Source: Arcuatula senhousia (taxonomy: Eukaryota > Mollusca > Bivalvia > Mytilida > Mytilidae). Taken from it: a stretch of DNA of 64,000 nucleotides. Both the position numbers and the translations under genes were made by a program. The stretch is from positions 18,990,001 to 19,054,000 of the forward strand of contig OZ020317.1 of assembly GCA_963971305.1 (NCBI GenBank). The letters run 5' to 3'. Shown here piece after piece: positions 47,835 through 57,000 of the stretch. Under the pieces are notes generated by a model, which was not told the origin of the DNA, searched no databases, and saw nothing but the letters and a program-made list of their open reading frames with translations. Every line of letters begins with the position of its first letter. Within the stretch, counting starts at the first letter, position 1.

Positions 47835-48002
47835 TTACACATTATTTAGCCTAATGAATGTCTCCAATAACTCATCTCTATCTTTTTTCTTCAATATGTC
47901 TTTTGGTTTAGAATAATATATTTTAGCTCTTTTTTCCACATTTTCATTCGTATACACTTCTGATAAATGCTTGTTGTCTGTTTCCAGTAAAGTGAAAATA
48001 AC
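47835..48002 (-). CDS. Exon 5 of the 417-aa gene
   Basis: VIFTLLETDNKHLSEVYTNE through LLETFIRLNNV then TAA at 47837-47835. Acceptor TTTTTTCAG. The strongly charged end includes KPKDILKKKDRDE. Confidence 0.8.
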   Translation of the reverse strand, partial: VIFTLLETDNKHLSEVYTNENVEKRAKIYYSKPKDILKKKDRDELLETFIRLNNV

Positions 48003-51000
48003 CTGAAAAAAATGTAGTAAACAAATCAATGTAATTTCTGTCAGTGTAATGATACAATGAGATAATATGTGTAATAAGTGTATGTGACACAACCTACATA
48101 ACATATCGGTACAATGAGATTATATGTGTAATAAGTGTATGTGACACAACCTACATAACATATCGGTACAATGAGATTATATGTGTAATAAGTGTATGTG
48201 ACACAACCTACATAACAAATCAGTAATTTTTTTCTTTAATCCACAATGGAAGACCGCCAGCAGTCATAACCAAAGGTCACTGCTCGCAGTCTTGCATTGC
48301 CCCAAGACAAAATATGCAATACATAAGATCCAATTCGTCACTCAAAGACAGATTTCCAGACATGGAACAATTATGAATTAAAATAGAACGCACAAAGACA
48401 AACAAAAGCTATGACAAGAATTTCAGCAGGCTTAGGACAGGCACATATAAAATGTGTAGGGGTTAAATTAGTTTTTTGGATCCAACCTTCCCCTTATTGA
48501 TGATAGCAACCAAAGCACATAAAAGCATACAAAAATAAAAAGCTTCGCCGAGCGCAGCATGATACGACCGCAACATGTTGAACCCTGTACATTTTAGGCC
48601 CAATATGGATAGTCTATTGCTCTGGACACATGCAGCCCATGGTGGACTGACAAAGGTTTTTGACACATGCTGCTCTGGTGGACTTTCGACCCAGGGGGTA
48701 AAAATTATAAATTTTCAATTTTGTATTCTTCTCTTGCAAAAAAATTGTCAAAATCGGACAAGAATTAAAAAAAATCAATTTCGGCCCCTTTTGGCCCCTT
48801 ATTATGTAACAGGTGAAAAAGGAGTGGGGTTGCAAAAATAATTTCTCAAATTTGGATTCACTACTTGACAAAAATAAACTTGCAAAAAAAAATTTCAAAA
48901 ACAAACCAGAAACAAAAAAGTTTTGATTACGGCCCCTTTTGGCCCCTAATTACAAAACAAGTGAAAAAGGGGATGGTCACAAAAATAAATTCTCAAATTT
49001 GGATTCACTACCTGACAAGAATAAACTTGCAAAAAATTTTTTTTAAATCGGACCACAAATAAAAAAGTTTCGATTTTGGCCCCATTTGGCCCCTAATTAC
49101 GTAATAGGGGAAAAAAGGGGGGGTCGCAAAAACTAATTCTTAATTGTGTAAATGAGCTGAACATTAAAGCAAGCAACAGCTTCTCTCTACCTGCTATAGT
49201 TTTCATTTCATAGGCCATAAACATGAAAAAACATTATTTTAGGGGCTGTAGCCCCTTGAAGGGGTCATCTGACAACTTCGACCATATGGAGTTTTTTGTA
49301 GAGCTAAATGAGCTGAACAATTAAGCAAGCAACAGCTTTTTGCTATCTGCAATAATTTTCATACTATAGGGCAAAAACATGAAAAAATGCTATTTTTCAC
49401 CTTTAAGGGGCCGTAACCCCTATAAGGGGTCTTCTGACAACTTCGACCAAATGGAGACTTTTGTAGAACTTTTGATCCTGAAGCAGCAGAGTGGCATCAG
49501 ATTTCATCTATCCCTTATACTTTTTGAATTACAAGCCAAAAACAGTAGTTTGACCCCCTGGTCTATTTTTAGCCACGGCGGCCATGTTTTTTGACGAATC
49601 AGAAATTGAAACATTACTATAGTGCAGGACACCCTAATGACCAAGTTTCATTGAATTCTGTTCAGTAGTTTCAGAGGAGAAGATTTTGAAAAAGTTATTG
49701 TAAGAACAAACAAAAAAGTTATAATTTTGGCCCCTTTTGGCCCTTAATTTCCAAACGAAAAAAGGGGGGACTCCCAAAATCAATCCCATTCATCCTTTAA
49801 TGGTAAGAAATATCATTGTCAAATTGCATTGCATTTGGATAACTAGAACTAAAGTTATCGTGTATAAAGTTAACGGACGACGACAACGACAACGACGTCA
49901 GCATCATACCATTATACGTCCGCAAATTTTTTGCGGTCGTATAAAAATCAATACTGACAGTTGTTCAATTCAACAAGAGAGATTACTTTTTTTTACCTCC
50001 CCTGCAAAATAAGTTCAAAGACATATATTGAATTCTAGAATTGTTTTAGAACTTCTAGAACTGTTCTTGAACCATCAGTTTAGTTGAGTGGACTTTTGCC
50101 AATGTCAAACAGACCTTCCGAATGACTGTTATAAGATAATAAGAGTCACAGTTGTGACTAAATGGTTTTTAAAGTGACACATGCTTTCTTTGGTGGACTT
50201 TCCACCCACATTTTACTAAATACAATATCAAATTTATATTATTTCAAAATCCCCACTCAATTTCATATAAAAAAATACACCAATTTTCTTGGTTCATCTA
50301 TTATTATTGATGTTTTGACCCCTAATTTCTTAAAAACAGCAAGGGATATTGCAAATCTGTTCTGTTCAACAAGTAAAAAAGTTTCGATTATGGCCCCTAT
50401 TACATAATAAAGGATAATGGTAGAACAGTATTCCCTATTTCTTTGAAGGAGGTGGATATAATTATACCATCACTATTCAGGGGGCTCCCGCAGGGTACCC
50501 CCCTCAGGTCGCAAGGTTGCTTTCGAAAGGGGCCTGAGGTTGCAAGGTCGCTTTTAATAGGCATATTTTGGCGGAAGTCGCAGGTCGTTTTTTGAAGTGT
50601 AGGTCGGAAGTCACCCTTAAAAAGCCCTCAGGTCGCAGGTCGTTTTTAACACTGGGGGAGCCGCATTCAGACAAGCATAAAAAATAACAATGTACTTACT
50701 TCTGTTCCAATAACTAGCATGCCAGGGCAGTATCTGGTTTTTCTATTTCTATGCAATTTTTTGTCATAAAAAGGTGTATACATTAACAGTTCCCCACCAT
50801 GCTGACCAAGTACATAGGAATCAATATCCTTATAAATATTGTGTTTTTTATAGGATACAGCAGAGTCATGTCTAGCCAGCCTGGCTTCAGTTAATGTTTG
50901 TTGTCCCTGCTCTCTCTGTATAGATCTCTTTTTAATCTGCAAATGAATGACCTTCGATTAATAATAAAACGTTCTTATACATGTTAAATACAAAATGTAT

Positions 51001-54000
51001 TATAATGGCCTCTCGCAGGGTACCCCCCTGAATTAAGGAGGTCATTTTTAAAACCTCTTATAATTAATTATAAGGTTGTTTTTGAGGCATACTTTAAATG
51101 AGGTTGCATGCTGATTTTCTTGAAGTAAAATTTAATGAGAAGTGTTATAAGTGTACATGACACAACTCCAACAAACCATCAGTATCGTTTGAATCCTTTA
51201 TGAAAGACAGCCAGCAGCCTTCAACAAAGCCATTAGGTGATGCTCACCATCTTACTCATGGCCCAAGGAAAAAATAAAATTATCATGTTTAATACCCATC
51301 TCAGCGTGACCAATTAAAGACCCTTCTGGGCAAAAAACAATAAAAAAAAACATAGGTAATCACCTCATTGTGGCACTTGTCAATAAGCAGGAATGGACTT
51401 TAATCATTCTTCTGTAAGTGGTCATTAATGTAGAAAATATAGATCACAGCCAGCATCTGAAGCATGCATTGTGCTAATCATGACTAAGTGCATCTAGCAT
51501 GCCAATATGATTGATGTGGCCCTTGTCGTTAAGCAGGAATGGACTTAAACCATTCTTCTGTAAGAGGTCATCCATGCAGAAAATAAAGATTACACCCAGC
51601 ATCCGAAGCCTGCATTGTGCTTTGTATCACTAGCTGCACCTACCATGCCAATATTATTGATGTTAATTATTACACTGGTCATTAAGCAGGAATGGACTTT
51701 TACCATTCTTCTTTAAGTGGTCATTAATGTGGAAAACATAGGTCAGAGCCAGCATCCTAAGCATGCAATGTGCTTAGCATCACTTGGTGCATCTACCATA
51801 CCAATATGATTGATGTTACACATGTCAGAAAGAGGGAATAGACTTTAACCATTCTTCTGTAAGTGGTAAACCATGCAGAAAACTAGAAAAACTGTGAGCC
51901 GCAGCTCACAAATAAATACCCCCCATCCCCCCAAAAAAATTAATCAGATAAAATTAAGAATAGTAGATGCACATCTACATTATGTCACAAAGATTGTGTG
52001 TAGGTTTCATGAAAATCCATCAAGGAGTTTTGGAGGAGTTGCAGATAAGAGATGGGCACCCCCATGTAGTCGAATGGCTGAGTCCATGTATTGCTATGGG
52101 AAACCCCAAAATCATTCTGATCAAATTTTAAAATAGTAGATGCACATCTACATTTTGTCACAACAATTGTGTGTAAGTTTCATGAAAATCCATCAAGGGG
52201 TTTAGGAGGAGTTGCGGATAAGAGATGGGTACCCCCATGTAGTCAATGGCTAAGTCCATGTTTTGCTATAGGAAACCCCAAAAATCATTCTGATCAAATT
52301 TTAAAATAGTAGGTGCACATCTACATTATGTCACAAAGATTGTGTGTAAGTTTCATGAAAATCCATCAAGGGGTTTAGGAGGAGTTGCGGATAAGGGATG
52401 GGTACCCTGAAGGACGGACGGAAGGACGGAAGGACATAAGGACACCCCTGTCACTATAAACCCCCCACTTTTGAAGTGGGGGGTATAATAAAGGTCACAG
52501 CCAGCATCCAAAGCATGCATTGCGCTAAGCATGACTATGTGCACCTACCATGCCAATATGATTGATGTGGCACTTGTCATTAAGCAGAAATCTTTAACCA
52601 TTCTTCTGTAAATGGTCATCCATGCAGAAAATATAGGTCACAACCAGCATCATAAGCATGCATTGGGCTTAGCAGGAATCTTTAACCATTCTTCTGTAAG
52701 TGGTCATCCATGCAGAAAATATAGGTCACAACCAGCATCCAAAGATATGTATTGTGCTTACATGTAGCATCACTAGGTGCACCAACATTGTACGACACCA
52801 ATATGGTTATAATATATGAGTACTTTTAGTTTCTGAGATTAAAAGATGTTCATAAAACCTTAACAATGCTATCAAATGTATTGAAAATTGTCAAAGTCAA
52901 TCAACCAAAAAATCAAGTACAAGGTCAATAGATGGGGATGTTTTGATACTACTGGGACATATATGCAGAATCACTAGAGCATGAAAATGGGGTCAGGGTC
53001 ACATGGCACGGTGACAGATGCATAGACGATAACTACAACTGTCTATATACCCAATATCAGATGCCTAGCTATTATACTTTTCAAGCAGTTTATATTGTCC
53101 ACAAAATTTATACAAAAAAGTTTTCGGCTTGAAAAAAGAACTAAGTTCGCAGAGTCACTAAAGCATGAAAATTGGGTCAGGGTCGCATTGCATGGTAATA
53201 GTTGCTTAAACAATAACCTCAACTGTCTATATACCCAATGTCAAATGCCTAGCTAATATACTTTTCAAGCAATTCACTGTCCACAAGTCTTAAAAAACGT
53301 TTTTAGCCTGAAAAATTAAACCTAAGTTCACAGAGTCAGTTGGCATGACTGGGGTGTTAAAATAGGGCAGGGTCGCAAGGCATGGTGACAGTTGCATAGA
53401 CAATAACCTCAACTGTCTATGTACCCAATATGGAATGCCTAGCTATTATACTTTTCAAGCAATTAATTTTCCACAAAAGCCATACACAAAAGTTTTCTGT
53501 CAAGAAGAAAGATCTAATTGACAGAGTCACTGGAGCGTGAGAATGGGGTCAGGGTCACACACCATGGGGACAATTATGTAGACAAAAACCTGAACTGTCT
53601 GTATACTTAATATCAAATGCATAACTATAATACTTTTCAAGCATTTCATTGTCCAAAAAGGTCTTGCAAAAAGTTTACACAACCACCAGAAAGTAATACC
53701 CATGTCTTGCCTTCTGACTATGTTATATTATAAGTGTATCATGCATAGGTGTTGAGAATGGAATGAAAATTTAACCATCATGACCATAGCAATTAGACTT
53801 ACATATGTCTGAAATTTGTAAAATTGACCAACACAATCATGTTAATGAGCCATGCGTCGATAGATAAAGTCTGTGGGTAATTTATCATTTAAACACAAAA
53901 AAACATTAAATGATAATTTAGTGTTGAATTGTAGGACATTGTAGGAGTCAAACCGATTTCAGACTTCTTCAAGTCTAAATTTTTCTACGAGGCATGTTAT

Positions 54001-57000
54001 TTAAGACTCTTAAGAATCTTAATTATCTAGACTTGCTCCAGTCTGGCCCCTGACTGATTCTGACTGTTTTTGGCAGGACGGACAAAATTGGACAATCTTT
54101 GTAAAGGACCTTACATACATTATTCTTGTAAAGTTTGGTTCAAATCTGTTTAAGATGAGATGACTTAAATGTTAAAAGTTTACGTACAGATTGCCAACAG
54201 ACAGACGGATGGAGCCTGAGTGATAGCAAAAGCTTACATGGCCCTCAGCCATTGTGCTCAAAATCGAAATTAAAGTGTTTACCTCCACAACAGATACTAT
54301 AGCAACTAAATCAGCATTTGCATCACTACATTCAAAATTCTCCTGATTACATCTCAGTGGTAGAAGAAGAAGGTCTGCAATTGAAGTTACAGCAGTGGAG
54401 CATAGAATCTTCTTTGCTTTCCACAATGACCCTGGCCTAAAAAAAAAAAATACTGTGAGTGAGCTCACTTAAGGATACCCCCACTGTTGCTATTGAACTT
54501 AACAAAGTCTAAGCCCAATTATATCCAATGAATGATATCCAAAAGCAACAAAAACTCTTCATGCACATCTCCATATGGTATATAAAGTTTCATCAAAATC
54601 CACGCAGCACTTTAGGAGGAGATTCGCTAACAAATTTGTCCCAATGCACGTCTTGTAAAAAAGTTAAGTGCAATTATCTCCCTTGCTCATAAAACCTTTA
54701 CAAATAAATTAACACTGCCACCTCCAGTAAAGTAACACATATGTCATGTATGTCCCGCTCTGCTTCACAGGCTAGACAAAACATAAGTTGTAACATGAAT
54801 GAAAAGTCAGCAGTTCCTGCCTGTTGCAACACACCCGTAGCATTGCAAATGATTCACACAGAATGTCTAAGAGAACATAACAAAAATCTATAACAAACCA
54901 ACATCTGCCAGAAACTCTATATCTCTCAATGAGCTGAAGATGTCTTCCATAGAACTTCTTAAGTGATGACAACAACCGAGGAACAACATAACCCTTTGTT
55001 AACATTTTTATGTTAAGCCTAATCATGCTAATGCTCTGTCAAGGAAATCAATAGACAAGATCAGGCGTGGAAGACACAATTTTTAAAGGGAATAATGTGG
55101 AACAAATGGAAGACAATGTGGTCTGACCATAGGTTAGACAGGTATTGTTTAGACATGTCAGATGTCAGACATCTAACAAGACCATTCAATGTCTGGCCCT
55201 GCGTCGCACAGCAAAACATTGAACCCTGTACGTTCTAAGCCCCAATATGGACAATAGTTTTTGACACTTGCATCCTATGGTGGACTGACAAAGCATACTT
55301 GTCACATGCAACCCATATATACTGAAAATAAATATTTAGAAATAAAAAATAATAAAGATCCTTATACATGTTATATCTGATAAGAATTTAAAAAATGATA
55401 ATAAAATAAGACCAAAAATTTAAAGTTTCTATTTTCCCCCTTTTGTTACCCTAATTGCTTAAAAGTAAAGTTTGGTAAAAAAAAATATACTCCATTTTGT
55501 ATCCAAAATATGACAATAACTAACTTGCAAATTTTGTTTTCTAAATCGGCCAATGAATAAAAAAAAGTTGCATTTTCCCCCTTTTTGGGCCCCTTATTTC
55601 TCAACGCAAAAGAAAAAAGACCTAAACATTTATTCAAATAAATCATTTTATGGTAAGGTCCAATAATGAAAAATTTTATAGCAATCAGTTGACAAGAACT
55701 AAAGTTATTGTGGAAAAGAAATAAAAGTGTCTTTTTGGCCCTTTTTGGGCCCCTTATTTTTAAATGAAAAAAGAGGGGACACCAAAAATCAACCCCATCC
55801 TTCCTTTTATGGTAAGTAACATAACTGTAAAGTTTCATATCATTTGGTCAACCTTAACAAAAGTTATTGTGGAAACAAACAAAAAAAATCACTTTTTTGG
55901 CCCCTTTAGTGCCCCTTATTTCTAAACGAAATTATAAAATGATCCCAAAAGGGGAGGTGCACATCTTCAATTTATCTGTAACCACTGTGTAAAATTTCAG
56001 AAAGATCTAGTGTTTGGTTTTTGAGATTCAGATTACACAAGACAGGCACCCTATAGCGGGACAGACGGATTGACGGAGTGACCCAACTATCAGACTTTCG
56101 TCTCGGCAACACAGGTAAAAGTGTATCACAATAAGTCCTTGTATCATAAATGTAAATGTATTTATAGTATAACTAACGAATGATTCCAAATATAAAGAAT
56201 TATTCAACGAGTGACGGAACAACCCAATAATTCACAATCAAGCGCACAAGTGAATTAATAAAGTCTGTTTGGTCACAAGTTGAATATTTCCCAATTTTCG
56301 GAATCTTGAGTTTGTTTTACTATTTATTACATAGATAAATGTTCAATTAAGGCTTTATTTATGGTTGAATTACTGAAATTTTCGATTGGACTATTTTTAT
56401 GCAGGCTCAATGGTTTTAGACATCACAGAAGACGTTATAGGTAAAGCCGAATAACAGTTAATAAAAGGTTCCCATGTTTTCAGTTATTTCACTGAGTGAG
56501 ATAAACGATTTCTGTTCACTTGGAAATCTGGATATTTCACTGCTTTACAATGTATGTAATAAACATCTAAAACTTATCATAATATAAATAATCCACCTCT
56601 TGACTACAACTGAATTGTACTTACAATACATCAACACGGCATATTCTTGCAAAATCATTGAAAACAGTAACATAAAGATCCTTTGATACAGGTCCCTGTT
56701 CAAGTCTTGATTCAGCATGTGTTGATGAAGCAAGCTCATATTTGATCACTTTTGATAAATCTCGAATGAACTCCTGTGCAACTGAAGGTGAAGCCTGGTT
56801 ACTTCTGAAAAGAAATCAACTGATTCAGTAATTGCATGGACTTAAATTTTACATATATGTACTAAAATCAACCTGTTTTCACATTTTTCACATAATTATT
56901 ATTTGAAACAAATGCGAAATTATTGTACATGTACTTAGGAAAAATTGGAAAGACAAGCACTGAATTGTGATTTTTATTGTTGGTACTTTTAATGTATGCC

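Noticed and set aside
55446..55838. 130-codon minus ORF
   Set aside because: Reads through tandem ggccccttt repeats; internal repetition (GPKRAKK / GPKKGEN) follows the DNA repeat.
56545..56739. 64-codon minus-strand ORF over exon 2
   Set aside because: It is in a different frame from the one that joins exon 1 and exon 3 in phase.
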